Shown here in pieces: positions 1 through 8,823 of a DNA stretch of 42,488 bases (positions within the stretch are counted from its first letter, which is position 1; each line of letters opens with the position of its first letter). The notes beneath the pieces are model-generated. The model was given only the letters and a program-made list of their open reading frames with translations. It was not told where the DNA came from and did not search any database. The stretch covers positions 1 to 42,488 of the forward strand of contig NZ_QMEX01000022.1 of the NCBI RefSeq assembly GCF_003284925.1, written 5' to 3'. The stretch is from Mycolicibacter senuensis (GTDB lineage Bacteria > Actinomycetota > Actinomycetes > Mycobacteriales > Mycobacteriaceae). A program made the translations under genes and the position numbers.

Positions 1-4
1 GGCG

Positions 5-385
5 TCAGGCCCGGTCCAGCAGCAGGGTGTGAGCCACCCCCACCCGCCCGAGCAGTTGGCGCCACGGCGACTTCAGCAGCCCGGCGGCTTCGGCGGTCGG
101 CACCACCCGCGGGTTGGTGACGGCAAAGGTCTTACCACCCATCTTGGCTCGCCCGCCGTTGGCCGCCCGCAGGTTCTTCACCCAGTCCCGGCCGGTGCCG
201 TAGGGCAGCAGCACCGCGACGCCGCCGGCGGTGTGGAACATCGAGACCGGGGTGCGGTACGTCGCACCGGAGCGACGGCCGGTGTGCTCGATGATCGACC
301 ACATCGGCACGAAGCCCGAGATCGGGCGGAACAGCGGATTGGTCACCACCCGGTTGAACCGGGCGCGGCGCTCGGAGAACTGCAC
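5..385 (-). CDS. Ddn-like deazaflavin (F420)-dependent nitroreductase-family protein
   Basis: This 126-residue protein belongs to the small split beta-barrel family of M. tuberculosis Ddn. Members that have been studied use reduced F420 to reduce quinones or nitroaromatics, often at the membrane. The sequence has the family core: an EHTGRRSG segment, then YRTP, then a basic stretch ending in GRDWVKNL and GKTFAV. It starts at a GTG only 2 bp after the stop of a close paralogue, so the two form a tandem duplicated operon on the minus strand. The stop codon lies at the extreme left of the window, so the gene is complete. The substrate cannot be told from sequence, and F420 use is inferred from the family. 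Confidence 0.85.
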   Translation of the reverse strand: MQFSERRARFNRVVTNPLFRPISGFVPMWSIIEHTGRRSGATYRTPVSMFHTAGGVAVLLPYGTGRDWVKNLRAANGGRAKMGGKTFAVTNPRVVPTAEAAGLLKSPWRQLLGRVGVAHTLLLDRA

Positions 386-387
386 CC

Positions 388-780
388 TCAGTCCTGCCTG
401 GTCAGCAGCACCGCCTGCTCGAACGGCAGCCGCGCGAAGACCGCCTGCGCGCGGCCGCGCACGTGCGGCGCCGCCTCGGCCTTGGTGACCACCTGCGGGT
501 TGCTCACCGCAAAGGTCTTGCCATGGCGGCGCATCTTGCCGCCACCGGCGGCGATGATGTTCTTCAGCCAGTCGCGGTCGGGGCCGTAGGTGAGCAGGAT
601 CGCGACCCCGTCATCGGTGCTGAACACGCTCAGCGGGGTGCGGTAGGCCTTGCCGGAGCGTCGCCCGACGTGCTCGAGGATGCCGAAAGAGGGCGCCCAC
701 CCGGCCCACATCCGCTGGATCGGGTTGGTGACGTGCCGGTTGAACCGGGCCAGCCGTTGCGGTAGTTGCATGATGGTCAT
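388..780 (-). CDS. Ddn-like deazaflavin (F420)-dependent nitroreductase-family protein, upstream paralogue
   Basis: This 130-residue protein is the first gene of the tandem Ddn-family pair. It shares with its downstream neighbour the N-terminal ARFNR.VTNP segment, the EH.GRRSG motif, YRTP and GKTFAV.NP, which marks a duplication followed by divergence. The ATG at 780 is used here; a second ATG three codons in is also possible. It is divergent from hemL with about 85 bp between them, which must hold both promoters. Family knowledge suggests an F420H2-dependent reductase acting on quinone-like or xenobiotic substrates. A role tied to the heme or cytochrome genes opposite is not shown. Confidence 0.85.
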   Translation of the reverse strand: MTIMQLPQRLARFNRHVTNPIQRMWAGWAPSFGILEHVGRRSGKAYRTPLSVFSTDDGVAILLTYGPDRDWLKNIIAAGGGKMRRHGKTFAVSNPQVVTKAEAAPHVRGRAQAVFARLPFEQAVLLTRQD

Positions 781-865
781 CCAACCCCGAGCGCACCGTC
801 ACCTCAACCCCCGTCAACTACACCCTGTAGTCGGCGGAGCCGCGCGAGCTGGGACACTGGTCGTC

Positions 866-2185
866 GTGGTTAGTGCGGATCGTGTTACGGCGGCATCCGC
901 GCGGCTGTTCGACCAGGCCTGCGCGGTCACCCCAGGCGGGGTGAACTCGCCGGTCCGCGCCTTCGCCGCCGTCGGCGGCACCCCGCCGTTCATCGAGCGG
1001 GCCCAGGGTTGCTGGCTCACCGACGCCGACGGCAACCGCTACGTCGACCTGGTCTGTTCCTGGGGTCCGATGATCCTCGGCCATGCCCATCCGGCGGTCG
1101 TCGACGCGGTGCGTGAGGCCGCCGGCGGCGGGCTGTCGTTCGGGGCGCCGACACGCACCGAGACCGAGCTGGCCGCCGAGATCATCGCCCGGATGCCGCC
1201 GGTGAGCAAGATCCGGCTGGTCAACTCCGGCACCGAGGCCACCATGAGTGCGTTGCGGCTGGCCCGCGGCTTCACCGGACGCGCCAAGGTGGTCAAGTTC
1301 TCCGGCTGCTACCACGGCCACGTTGACGCGCTGCTGGCCGACGCCGGCTCCGGGGTGGCCACCCTGGCGCTGCCGTCGTCGCCGGGCGTCACCGGTGCCA
1401 CCGCCGCCGACACCATCGTGTTGCCCTACAACGACGTTGCTGCGGTGCGCGGAGCATTCAGCGAGTTCGGCGATCAGATCGCCGCGGTCATCACCGAGGC
1501 CAGCCCCGGCAACATGGGCGTGGTCGCGCCGGCGCCCGGCTTCAACGCCGAGCTGCGGGCGATCGCGAGCGAATACGGGGCGCTGCTGATCGTCGATGAG
1601 GTGATGACCGGCTTCCGGGTTAGCGCCAGTGGCTGGTACGGGCTCGATCCGGTGGACGCCGACCTGTTCACCTTCGGCAAGGTGATCAGCGGCGGGTTGC
1701 CGGCCGCGGCGTTCGGCGGCCGCGCCGAGGTGATGGACCGGCTGGCACCGCTGGGCCCGGTCTATCAGGCCGGCACGCTGTCGGGGAACCCGGTGGCCAC
1801 CGCCGCCGGGTTGGCCACCCTGCGTGCCGCCGACGCCGACGTCTACGCCGCCCTCGACAAGAACGCCGACCGGCTGACCGCGCTGCTGTCGCAAGCGTTG
1901 ACCGACGCCGGTGTGCCGCACCAGATTCCGCGTGCCGGCAACATGTTCAGCGTGTTCTTCGCCGAGCAGCCGGTCACCGATTTCGCCGCCGCCAAGGCCA
2001 GCCAGACCTGGCGGTTCCCGGCGTTCTTCCACGCGTTGCTGGACGCCGGCGTCTACCCGCCCTGCAGCGCCTTCGAGGCCTGGTTCGTCTCGGCGGCGCT
2101 CACCGACGACGCCTTCGAGCGGATCGCCGCGGCACTGCCGCCCGCCGCCCGCGCCGCCGCCACCACCGGAGAGCCGAAACCCTGA
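866..2185 (+). CDS. hemL: glutamate-1-semialdehyde 2,1-aminomutase
   Basis: HemL converts glutamate-1-semialdehyde to 5-aminolevulinate, the first committed tetrapyrrole precursor in the C5 pathway, using pyridoxal phosphate in the cytosol. The protein shows the class III aminotransferase pattern: [11 protein letters not shown] near the N-terminus, the GTEA segment, the CYHGH motif, the [10 protein letters not shown] cofactor region, and FGKVISGG with the PLP-binding lysine at about residue 272. The reading frame stays open far upstream, but homology begins just after the GTG at 866, giving 439 residues, the usual family length. No strong ribosome site precedes it. Its stop overlaps the next ATG by one base (TGATG), implying coupling to the phosphatase and cytochrome c genes. 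Confidence 0.95.
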   Translation: MVSADRVTAASARLFDQACAVTPGGVNSPVRAFAAVGGTPPFIERAQGCWLTDADGNRYVDLVCSWGPMILGHAHPAVVDAVREAAGGGLSFGAPTRTETELAAEIIARMPPVSKIRLVNSGTEATMSALRLARGFTGRAKVVKFSGCYHGHVDALLADAGSGVATLALPSSPGVTGATAADTIVLPYNDVAAVRGAFSEFGDQIAAVITEASPGNMGVVAPAPGFNAELRAIASEYGALLIVDEVMTGFRVSASGWYGLDPVDADLFTFGKVISGGLPAAAFGGRAEVMDRLAPLGPVYQAGTLSGNPVATAAGLATLRAADADVYAALDKNADRLTALLSQALTDAGVPHQIPRAGNMFSVFFAEQPVTDFAAAKASQTWRFPAFFHALLDAGVYPPCSAFEAWFVSAALTDDAFERIAAALPPAARAAATTGEPKP

Positions 2186-2787
2186 TGCAGACCCGCGTAC
2201 ACCTGATCCGCCACGGCGAGGTCCACAATCCCGACGGCATTCTCTACGGCCGCATCCCCGGCTTCCGGCTCTCCGAGAAGGGCCGCGCGCAGGCCGTCGC
2301 GGCCGCCGAGATGCTGGCCGACCGCGACATCGTCGCCGTCATCGCCTCGCCGCTGCAGCGCGCCCAGGAGACCGCCGCGCCGATCGCCGCCCGACACGAC
2401 CTGCCGGTCGATATCGACGACAATCTCATCGAGTCCACCAACGTCTTCGAGGGCAAACGGGTCTCGCCCGGAGACGGCGCCTGGCGCAACCCGCGGTACT
2501 GGTGGCATCTGCGCAACCCGTTCACCCCGACCTGGGGCGAGCCGTATGCCGAGATCGCCGCGCGGATGGCCACCGCGGTGGACAAGGCCCGGTCCCGTGC
2601 CGCCGGTCGTGAGGTGGTGTGCGTCAGCCACCAGCTGCCGGTGTGGACGGTGCGGCAACACCTCAGCGGCAACCGGCTCTGGCACGATCCGCGCCGGCGC
2701 CAGTGCGACGTGGGTTCGGTGACCACGCTGATCTATGACGGTGATCGGCTGGTCGACGTCGACTACCGTGTCCCGTCCGGCGGCTGA
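2185..2787 (+). CDS. histidine phosphatase (phosphoglycerate mutase-like) protein
   Basis: This 200-residue protein is in the histidine phosphatase superfamily. It has the RHGE motif with the phospho-accepting His at residue 10, an arginine in the SPLQRAQET segment near residue 59, and a second histidine in VCVSHQ near residue 149. Those residues make a catalytically competent phosphatase or mutase likely, but the substrate is unknown. It matches the position of M. tuberculosis Rv0525. The gene overlaps hemL by one base and is followed 2 bp later by the thioredoxin lipoprotein, so it sits inside the heme/cytochrome c operon without an obvious role there. Confidence 0.88.
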   Translation: MQTRVHLIRHGEVHNPDGILYGRIPGFRLSEKGRAQAVAAAEMLADRDIVAVIASPLQRAQETAAPIAARHDLPVDIDDNLIESTNVFEGKRVSPGDGAWRNPRYWWHLRNPFTPTWGEPYAEIAARMATAVDKARSRAAGREVVCVSHQLPVWTVRQHLSGNRLWHDPRRRQCDVGSVTTLIYDGDRLVDVDYRVPSGG

Positions 2788-2789
2788 CG

Positions 2790-3398
2790 ATGCGGGCGGT
2801 GCTGATCGCCGGGGTAGTGGCGGCCGCCCTGGTCTCAGGCTGCTCGACCGGTGACGACGCCGTCACCCACGGCGGCACCTTCGAGTTCGTCTCGCCCGGC
2901 GGCAAGACCGACATCTTCTACGACCCGCCGCAGGAACGTGGGAAGCCCGGCCCGATCTCCGGGCCCGACCTGATGGACCCGTCGCGCACCATCGGCGTCG
3001 ACGACTTCACCGGCAAGGTCGTGGTGCTCAACGTGTGGGGGCAGTGGTGCGGGCCGTGCCGCACCGAGATCTCCCAACTGCAGCAGGTTTACGACGAGAC
3101 CCGCTCGCAAGGAGTGGCGTTCCTGGGCATCGACGTCCGCGACCCCGAACCACAGGCGCCCCGTGACTTCATCACCGACCGCAAGGTCAGCTATCCGTCG
3201 ATCTACGACCCGGCGATGCGCACCATGATCGCCTTCGGCGGCCGGTTTCCGTCGTCGGTCATCCCGGCGACCATGGTGCTCGACCGGCAACACCGGGTGG
3301 CGGCGGTGTTCCTGCGCGAGGTGCTCGCCGAAGACCTGCAACCGGTGGTGGCACGGCTGGTCTCAGAAAGCGCTGAAAGCACCGGGGCGCCGCAGTGA
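2790..3398 (+). CDS. thioredoxin-like lipoprotein of cytochrome c maturation (ResA/TlpA type)
   Basis: This 202-residue exported protein has a short hydrophobic signal peptide and a lipobox (LVSGC, lipidated Cys at 18). A TlpA/ResA-like thioredoxin fold follows, with the WCGPC redox motif (Cys87 and Cys90). Proteins of this kind reduce the CXXCH cysteines of apocytochrome c outside the membrane and are themselves reduced through CcdA. The gene overlaps ccdA by 4 bp (GTGA) and lies upstream of resB and ccsA, which fits that role closely. It corresponds in position to Rv0526. The anchoring lipid would place it on the outer face of the plasma membrane. Confidence 0.92.
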   Translation: MRAVLIAGVVAAALVSGCSTGDDAVTHGGTFEFVSPGGKTDIFYDPPQERGKPGPISGPDLMDPSRTIGVDDFTGKVVVLNVWGQWCGPCRTEISQLQQVYDETRSQGVAFLGIDVRDPEPQAPRDFITDRKVSYPSIYDPAMRTMIAFGGRFPSSVIPATMVLDRQHRVAAVFLREVLAEDLQPVVARLVSESAESTGAPQ

Positions 3399-4186
3399 GC
3401 AGCCTGACCGCGATCGCCACCACCGGCCCGCTGTTGCTGGCCGTCGCGGTGTCGGCGCTGGCCGGACTGGTGTCCTTCGCCTCGCCGTGCGTCGTGCCGC
3501 TGGTGCCGGGTTATCTGTCGTATCTGGCGGCGGTGGTCGGTATCGAGGAGCGAGCAGCACCACCCGCCGGCGGCGGCCCGCTGCAAGCCCCACCGGCGGC
3601 GAGGTGGCGGGTGGCGGGGTCGGCGGCACTGTTCGTCGCCGGGTTCACCGCGGTGTTCCTGCTGGGCTCGATCGCGGTGCTCGGCATGACCACCACATTG
3701 ATCAGCAACCAGGTGCTGCTGGAGCGGATCGGCGGTGTGGTGACCATCGCGATGGGACTGGTGTTCATCGGCTTCGTCCCGGCGCTGCAACGCCAGGTCC
3801 GCTTCAATCCGCGGCAGCTCTCGACGGTGCTGGGCGCGCCGCTGCTGGGGGCGGTGTTCGCGCTGGGCTGGACACCATGCCTGGGGCCGACCCTGACCGG
3901 GGTAATCGCGGTCGCCTCGGCCACCGACGGCTCCGGCGTGGCCCGCGGGGTGGTGCTGGTGATCGCCTACTGCCTGGGGCTGGGCATCCCGTTCGTGGCG
4001 CTGGCCTTCGGCTCGGCCAGCGCGGTGGCCGGGCTGGGCTGGCTGCGCCGGCACACCCGGACCATCCAGATTCTGGGCGGGGTGCTGCTGATCGCGGTCG
4101 GCTTGGCGTTGGTCACCGGCGCCTGGGGCCACTTTGTGGCCGCGGTGCGTGACGGATTGGTCTCCGATGTCAGGCTGCCGATCTGA
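3395..4186 (+). CDS. ccdA: cytochrome c biogenesis protein CcdA (thiol-electron transporter)
   Basis: CcdA is a six-helix membrane protein that carries reducing equivalents from cytosolic thioredoxin to the extracytoplasmic thioredoxin-like lipoprotein. The 263-residue protein is hydrophobic throughout and has the two conserved redox cysteines, one in SFASPCVVPL near residue 31 and one in GWTPCLGP in the middle. Both are followed by proline-containing helices as in the DsbD central-domain family. A hydrophilic insert of about 25 residues, rich in Pro, Gly and Ala, separates the first helices. It starts at a GTG that overlaps the preceding gene by 4 bp and ends in a TGATG overlap with resB. 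Position matches Rv0527. Confidence 0.94.
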   Translation: MSSLTAIATTGPLLLAVAVSALAGLVSFASPCVVPLVPGYLSYLAAVVGIEERAAPPAGGGPLQAPPAARWRVAGSAALFVAGFTAVFLLGSIAVLGMTTTLISNQVLLERIGGVVTIAMGLVFIGFVPALQRQVRFNPRQLSTVLGAPLLGAVFALGWTPCLGPTLTGVIAVASATDGSGVARGVVLVIAYCLGLGIPFVALAFGSASAVAGLGWLRRHTRTIQILGGVLLIAVGLALVTGAWGHFVAAVRDGLVSDVRLPI

Positions 4187-5874
4187 TGGCTACCTCACCC
4201 CCGTCGGCGGGCACCACCACATCACCCCCGCGAGCAGACGCCAACGCCCCCCAAACACCGCGGTTCAAGGGGCTTTCGCGACTGCTCGCGCTGCTGCGCA
4301 ACACCTGGCGGGCGCTGACGTCCATGGGCACCGCGCTGGTGCTGCTGTTCCTCCTCGCGCTGGCCGCCATCCCCGGGGCACTGCTGCCGCAACGCAACCT
4401 CAACGCCGCCAAGGTCGACGAGTACCTGGCGCTGCACCCGGTGATGGGACCGTGGCTGGACGAGTTGGAGGCGTTCGACGTCTTCTCCAGTTTCTGGTTC
4501 ACCGCCATCTACGTGCTGCTGTGCATCTCGCTGGTCGGCTGCCTGACCCCGCGGACGCTGGAGCATCTGCGCAACCTGCGCGCCACCCCGGTCGCCGCGC
4601 CGCGCAACCTGGCCCGGCTTCCCAAGCACGCCGCGGCGCAGCTGGTCGGCGATCCCGACGAGCTCGGGGCCGAGCTGGCCGGGCGGCTGCGGGGCTGGCG
4701 GCGCATCACCCGTTCGCATGAAAGCCGTGGCGATCGCAGCGGGGCGCCACCGACAACCACCGTCGAGATCTCCGCGGAGAAGGGGTATCTGCGCGAGTTC
4801 GGGAACCTCACGTTCCATTTCGCGCTGCTGGGCCTGCTGGCCGCGGTCGCGGCCGGCCGGCTGTTCGGCTACGAGGGCAACGTGATGGTCATCGCCGACG
4901 GCGGTCCGGGGTTCTGTTCGGCGTCACCCGCGGCCTTCGACTCGTTCCGCGCCGGCACCACCGTCGACGGCACCCGGCTGCACCCGATGTGCATCCGGGT
5001 CCACGACTTCGACGCCAACTACCTGGACTCCGGGTTGGCCACCGCGTACACCGCGCACATCGAGTACCAGGTCGGCGATGATCTGAGTACCGACCAGTGG
5101 CGCCCGTACCTGCTGGAGGTCAACCATCCGCTGCGGGTGGGCGGCGTGCGGGCCTACCTGCAGGGCCACGGCTACGCGCCCACCTTCACCGTGGTCTTCC
5201 CCGACGGGCAGACCCGCACCCAGACGGTGCAGTTCCGTCCGGACAACCCGCTGACCCTGCTGTCGTCGGGCGCCATGCGCTTCGACCCGCCGGCCGGGAC
5301 CTATCCCGATCCGGGCGAGCGGCGCAAACACCAGCTCGGGATCCAGGGGCTGTTCGCGCCGACCGAGGAACTCGACAACAAACTGCTGTCGTCGGCGTTC
5401 CCGGCGCTGCGCGATCCCGCGGTGGCCATCGACGTCTATCGCGGTGACACCGGCCTGGACACCGGCCGTCCGCAGGGACTGTTCACGCTGGACTCCCGGC
5501 TGATCCACCAGGGCCGGATGACCAAGGTTGCCCGGTCCAACCTGAAGGCCGGTGAACACATCCGCCTCGACGACGGCACCCTGGTGCGGTTCGACGGCGC
5601 GGTGCCGTTCGTCAACATCCAGGTGTCGCACGATCCGGCCGACATCTGGGTGCTGGTGTTCGCGATGACGATGATGGCCGGACTGGTGGTGTCGCTGGCG
5701 GTGCGCCGCCGCCGGGTCTGGATCCGGATCACCGCGGAGCCGACGCGGCAGGCCGGTACCGTCAACGTCGAGCTGGGCGGCCTGGCACGCACCGACAACT
5801 CCGGTTGGGGTGACGAGTTCGAGCGACTGACCACTCGATTGCTGGCCGGGTTCGACACCGGCAAGGAGGACTAG
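4186..5874 (+). CDS. resB: cytochrome c biogenesis protein ResB (CcsB-type)
   Basis: ResB forms the System II cytochrome c synthetase with CcsA, moving heme across the membrane and helping to attach it. The 562-residue protein has hydrophobic helices near residues 45-66, 101-120, 207-228 and 485-506, with a large extracytoplasmic domain between the third and fourth. His211 in NLTFHFALLG is the likely conserved heme-contacting histidine. The N-terminal 40 residues are longer than I recall for Rv0528, and residues 15-35 are encoded by an inverted repeat whose relatives lie in intergenic DNA elsewhere in the window. The start overlaps ccdA by one base, and the stop abuts the ccsA start. Confidence 0.94.
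   Translation: MATSPPSAGTTTSPPRADANAPQTPRFKGLSRLLALLRNTWRALTSMGTALVLLFLLALAAIPGALLPQRNLNAAKVDEYLALHPVMGPWLDELEAFDVFSSFWFTAIYVLLCISLVGCLTPRTLEHLRNLRATPVAAPRNLARLPKHAAAQLVGDPDELGAELAGRLRGWRRITRSHESRGDRSGAPPTTTVEISAEKGYLREFGNLTFHFALLGLLAAVAAGRLFGYEGNVMVIADGGPGFCSASPAAFDSFRAGTTVDGTRLHPMCIRVHDFDANYLDSGLATAYTAHIEYQVGDDLSTDQWRPYLLEVNHPLRVGGVRAYLQGHGYAPTFTVVFPDGQTRTQTVQFRPDNPLTLLSSGAMRFDPPAGTYPDPGERRKHQLGIQGLFAPTEELDNKLLSSAFPALRDPAVAIDVYRGDTGLDTGRPQGLFTLDSRLIHQGRMTKVARSNLKAGEHIRLDDGTLVRFDGAVPFVNIQVSHDPADIWVLVFAMTMMAGLVVSLAVRRRRVWIRITAEPTRQAGTVNVELGGLARTDNSGWGDEFERLTTRLLAGFDTGKED
4229..4290. repeat. dispersed CGAGCAG...CTGCTCG inverted repeat inside resB
   Basis: Arms CGCGAGCAG (4229-4237) and CTGCTCGCG (4282-4290) are exact reverse complements. 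Inside them a run of C bases faces AGGGGC. The same outer arms and C-rich/G-rich inner stem occur at 28726-28808 and 29988-30047, both between genes. Here the element is translated as residues 15-35 of ResB, in a part of the protein that is otherwise poorly conserved. Confidence 0.6.
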
Positions 5875-6852
5875 ATGAATAGCACCCATATCGACGTCGG
5901 GCTGGCACGCTACTCCGATTGGTCGTTCACCTCGGCGCTGATCGTGCTGGTGATCGCGCTGCTGCTGTTGGCCGTCGAACTGGCCTACAGCCGCGCCCGC
6001 AGCTCCGCCGAGGCCGAGCTGGTACCGGCCGGGAAGGTCAGCGCCGACAGCGCCACCCCCGGCGTGGTGGTACCGGCGCCGCGGCGAGCGTTCGACGAGC
6101 GGGTGGGCCGGGCCGGGCTGGCCCTGGTCTACCTGGGCATCGCGCTGCTGCTGGCCTGCATCGTGTTCCGCGGCGCCGCCACGCTGCGCCCGCCGTGGGG
6201 CAACATGTACGAGTTCATCAACCTGACCTGCTTCTCGGGCCTACTGGCCGCCGCGGTCGCGCTGCGCCGCCCGCAATACCGCAGCCTGTGGGTGTTCGTG
6301 CTGCTGCCGGTGCTGATCCTGCTCACGATCTCCGGGCGCTGGCTTTATGCCACCGCCGCCCCGGTGATGCCCGCGCTGCAGTCCTACTGGCTGCCGATCC
6401 ACGTCTCGGTGGTCAGCATCGGCTCCGGAATGTTCCTGGTCGCCGGGGTGGCCAGCATCCTGTTTCTGGTGCGATCGACGCGGCTGAGTGACCCGGACGC
6501 GCCCGGTGCGCTGGCCCGGATGGTGCGCCGGCTGCCGGACGCGCAGACCCTGGACCGCATCGCCTACCGGACGACCATCTTCGCGTTCCCGGTGTTCGGT
6601 TTCGGCGTGATCTTCGGCGCAATCTGGGCCGAAGGTGCCTGGGGCCGCTACTGGGGCTGGGACCCCAAGGAGACGGTCTCGTTCGTCGCCTGGATCATCT
6701 ACGCCGCCTATCTGCATGCCAGATCGACGGCCGGGTGGCGCGATTACAAGGCGGCTTGGATCAACGTCGCCGGCTTCGTGGCGATGATTTTCAACCTGTT
6801 CTTCGTCAATCTGGTGACGGTGGGACTGCACTCGTATGCCGGAGTCGGCTAA
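5875..6852 (+). CDS. ccsA: cytochrome c biogenesis protein CcsA (ResC), heme handling
   Basis: CcsA is the heme-handling partner of ResB in System II cytochrome c maturation. The 325-residue protein is polytopic, with about eight hydrophobic helices. It carries the tryptophan-rich WWD-type loop GRYWGWDPKE (W260, W262, D263), and candidate heme-ligand histidines at 176 (PIHVSVV) and 319 (near the C-terminal LHSYAG). An AAGGAGGA ribosome site lies 4 bp before the ATG, and the ATG directly follows the resB stop. It closes the hemL-to-ccsA operon; the next gene is separated by about 85 bp. Position matches Rv0529. Confidence 0.95.
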   Translation: MNSTHIDVGLARYSDWSFTSALIVLVIALLLLAVELAYSRARSSAEAELVPAGKVSADSATPGVVVPAPRRAFDERVGRAGLALVYLGIALLLACIVFRGAATLRPPWGNMYEFINLTCFSGLLAAAVALRRPQYRSLWVFVLLPVLILLTISGRWLYATAAPVMPALQSYWLPIHVSVVSIGSGMFLVAGVASILFLVRSTRLSDPDAPGALARMVRRLPDAQTLDRIAYRTTIFAFPVFGFGVIFGAIWAEGAWGRYWGWDPKETVSFVAWIIYAAYLHARSTAGWRDYKAAWINVAGFVAMIFNLFFVNLVTVGLHSYAGVG

Positions 6853-6924
6853 CACTGCTGACAGAAAGCGTTAGGGCGCCTGCGCTACCCTGCGCTTACT
6901 GCCCACCGACTCGACCCAACTGAT

Positions 6925-6931
6925 GGGGGAG
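6925..6931 (+). promoter_or_regulatory. ribosome binding site that favours the GTG start at 6938
   Basis: The purine run GGGGGAG ends 6 nt before the GTG at 6938. It overlaps the alternative ATG at 6923, which itself has no good upstream site. This decides the likely start of the ParA-like gene. Confidence 0.55.
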
Positions 6932-6937
6932 ATATCA

Positions 6938-8272
6938 GTGTCCGACCATGCACCGGGTGACGCCACCCAGGGCCACGAGATGACGGATCATCCGACCACC
7001 CAGTTCCGGCCGTATCAGCAGGTCACCGGGGCGGACGAGGCCCCTGGCGGTGATCCGGACACCGGATCGTTGCAGCAGCAGAACGAGGGCGCCGAGGGTT
7101 CCGTGACCCGGTCCTTCGGCGGCTTCCGCACCGAACGCCGGTTCGCCGAACCGCTTGACCCGTGGCCGGCGCCCGCCGAGACCCAGTCCCAGCAACAGCA
7201 GTGGAACCCCGGACCGACGACCTGGATGCCGCAGCCGATGGAGAACCCGCCGCCGGTCTACTACGGCGGTCAGGCCGGCGGCCCCGGCGGCGCGGGAAGC
7301 GCCCCGTATCGCCCGGCCGAGCCCATCGCGCCGTTCTCGGACCTGTCCACCACCTCGCTGTTGCGGCAGGTCAAGCCGCCGCCGACGTCCGGCTGGCGCC
7401 GGCTGCTCTATGTGCTGTCCGGGCAGTTGATCAACGTCGGGGAGAGCCCGCGGACCGCCCGCTTCAACGACCTGGTGGTGCAGGTCAACCGGCCGCTGCA
7501 GGGCTGTCACCGGATCGCGGTGCTGTCGCTGAAGGGCGGCGTCGGCAAGACGACCGTCACCGCGACCCTGGGCGCCACCTTCGCCTCCATCCGCGGCGAC
7601 CGGGTGGTGGCCGTGGACGCCAACCCCGACCGGGGCACGCTGAGCCAGAAGGTGCCGATGGAGACCCCGGCCACCGTGCGCCACCTGCTGCGCGACGCCG
7701 ACGGCATCCAGCGCTACAGCGACGTCCGCAGCTACACCAACCAGGGGCCCAGCCGGCTGGAGGTGCTGGCCTCGGAGACCGATCCGGCGGTGTCGGAGGC
7801 GTTCAGCGCCGAGGACTACGCCCGCACCCTGCAGGTGCTGGAGCGGTTCTACAGCCTGGTCCTCACCGACTGCGGCACCGGCCTGATGCACTCGGCCATG
7901 TCGGCGGTGCTTGCCAAGGCAGACACCATGATCGTGGTCAGCTCCGGCTCGGTCGACGGCGCACGCAGCGCATCGGCGACGCTGGACTGGCTGGACGCCC
8001 ACGGCCACGAGGAACTGGTGCGCAACTCGATCGCCGTCATCAACGCGGTGCGGCCGCGGTCGGGCAAGGTCGATATGCAGAAGGTGGTCGACCACTTCTC
8101 CCGGCGGTGTCGCGCGGTGCGGCTGGTGCCGTTCGACCCACACCTGGAGGAGGGCGCCGAGATCGACATGATGCGCCTCAAGCGCGAGACCCGCGAGGCC
8201 CTGGTCGAGCTGGCCGCCGTGGTCGCCGAGGCGTTCCCGGGCGACGACCGGTTCAACCAGCACTTCGTGTAG
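6938..8272 (+). CDS. MinD/ParA-like ATPase with disordered Gln/Pro-rich N-terminus
   Basis: This protein of about 444 residues has a hydrophilic N-terminal region of some 120 residues rich in Gln, Pro and Gly, then a P-loop ATPase of the MinD/ParA class. The deviant Walker A motif KGGVGKTT starts near residue 199, followed by the switch segment VDANPDRGTL and a D..GTGL region. The layout resembles mycobacterial EspI-type proteins linked to type VII secretion, but no ESX gene is nearby. It matches Rv0530. An ATG 15 bp upstream is in frame, but the GGGGGAG ribosome site at 6925-6931 is well placed for the GTG at 6938, so that start is used. Its cargo is unknown. Confidence 0.85.
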   Translation: MSDHAPGDATQGHEMTDHPTTQFRPYQQVTGADEAPGGDPDTGSLQQQNEGAEGSVTRSFGGFRTERRFAEPLDPWPAPAETQSQQQQWNPGPTTWMPQPMENPPPVYYGGQAGGPGGAGSAPYRPAEPIAPFSDLSTTSLLRQVKPPPTSGWRRLLYVLSGQLINVGESPRTARFNDLVVQVNRPLQGCHRIAVLSLKGGVGKTTVTATLGATFASIRGDRVVAVDANPDRGTLSQKVPMETPATVRHLLRDADGIQRYSDVRSYTNQGPSRLEVLASETDPAVSEAFSAEDYARTLQVLERFYSLVLTDCGTGLMHSAMSAVLAKADTMIVVSSGSVDGARSASATLDWLDAHGHEELVRNSIAVINAVRPRSGKVDMQKVVDHFSRRCRAVRLVPFDPHLEEGAEIDMMRLKRETREALVELAAVVAEAFPGDDRFNQHFV

Positions 8273-8290
8273 CGGGGCGCGGTCAGCGCG

Positions 8291-8440
8291 TTACGGCTGG
8301 TTATCGCCCTGGCTGAGTTTCCACAGGAAATCCGGATCGTCATCCGGCCCGATGACACGCGTCTTCGGCCGCGACCGGCTGGCGCGCAGACCGAGGTAGA
8401 CCAGTGTCCCCAGGGCCAGGATGAGGAGCAGGTAGAGCAC
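8291..8440 (-). CDS. small single-helix membrane protein (Rv0530A-like)
   Basis: This short reading frame encodes 49 residues. An N-terminal hydrophobic helix of about 18 residues (LYLLLILALGTLVYLGL) is followed by a basic patch and an acidic tail containing PDDDPDF and LWKLS. It begins at a GTG with a strong AGGAGG site 8 nt upstream (8449-8454). I recall a conserved mycobacterial small protein at the same place, named Rv0530A in M. tuberculosis. It is convergent with the ParA-like gene, only 18 bp apart, and divergent from the DUF4229 gene. Function is unknown; the layout suggests an inner-membrane protein with a cytoplasmic tail. Confidence 0.75.
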   Translation of the reverse strand: MLYLLLILALGTLVYLGLRASRSRPKTRVIGPDDDPDFLWKLSQGDNQP

Positions 8441-8510
8441 TCTCGACACCTCCTGGCGCCGAATATACCGTTAGCGGCTCCGAAGCCGTGCCGAGCCGAC
8501 AGTAGGCTTG

Positions 8511-8813
8511 ATGACCGTGACAGAGGATGAGCCCCGGATGGGCCGTGCAGTGATCGATGTGGCGGTGTACACGGCTGCCCGGCTGGCGCTGGTGGTGGTG
8601 CTGAGCGCGGTGATCTACGGGCTGGGGCGGCTGGTCGGCCTGAGTGACTTCCCGCCGACCATCGCGATGCTGTTGGCGCTGATCATTGCGCTGCCGCTGG
8701 GCATGTGGATCTTCACTCCGCTGCGCCGGCGCGCCACCGAGAGCATGGCCGCGGCCGGCGAGCGGCGCCGGCGCGACCGTGCGGACCTGCAGGCCCGGCT
8801 GCGCGGGGAGTGA
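8511..8813 (+). CDS. DUF4229-type small membrane protein
   Basis: This 100-residue protein has two hydrophobic helices, roughly residues 15-38 and 43-66. A strongly basic, Arg-rich C-terminal tail that may form a short coiled helix follows. This matches the DUF4229 family found across actinobacteria, and the position of Rv0531. The ATG at 8511 is used; a TTG one codon earlier and a GTG two codons later are possible. It ends 61 bp before the convergent menA stop. No function is known for the family. In M. tuberculosis I recall PE_PGRS6 and fabH following here; both are absent from this site. Confidence 0.78.
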   Translation: MTVTEDEPRMGRAVIDVAVYTAARLALVVVLSAVIYGLGRLVGLSDFPPTIAMLLALIIALPLGMWIFTPLRRRATESMAAAGERRRRDRADLQARLRGE

Positions 8814-8823
8814 ACTGTTCGCC

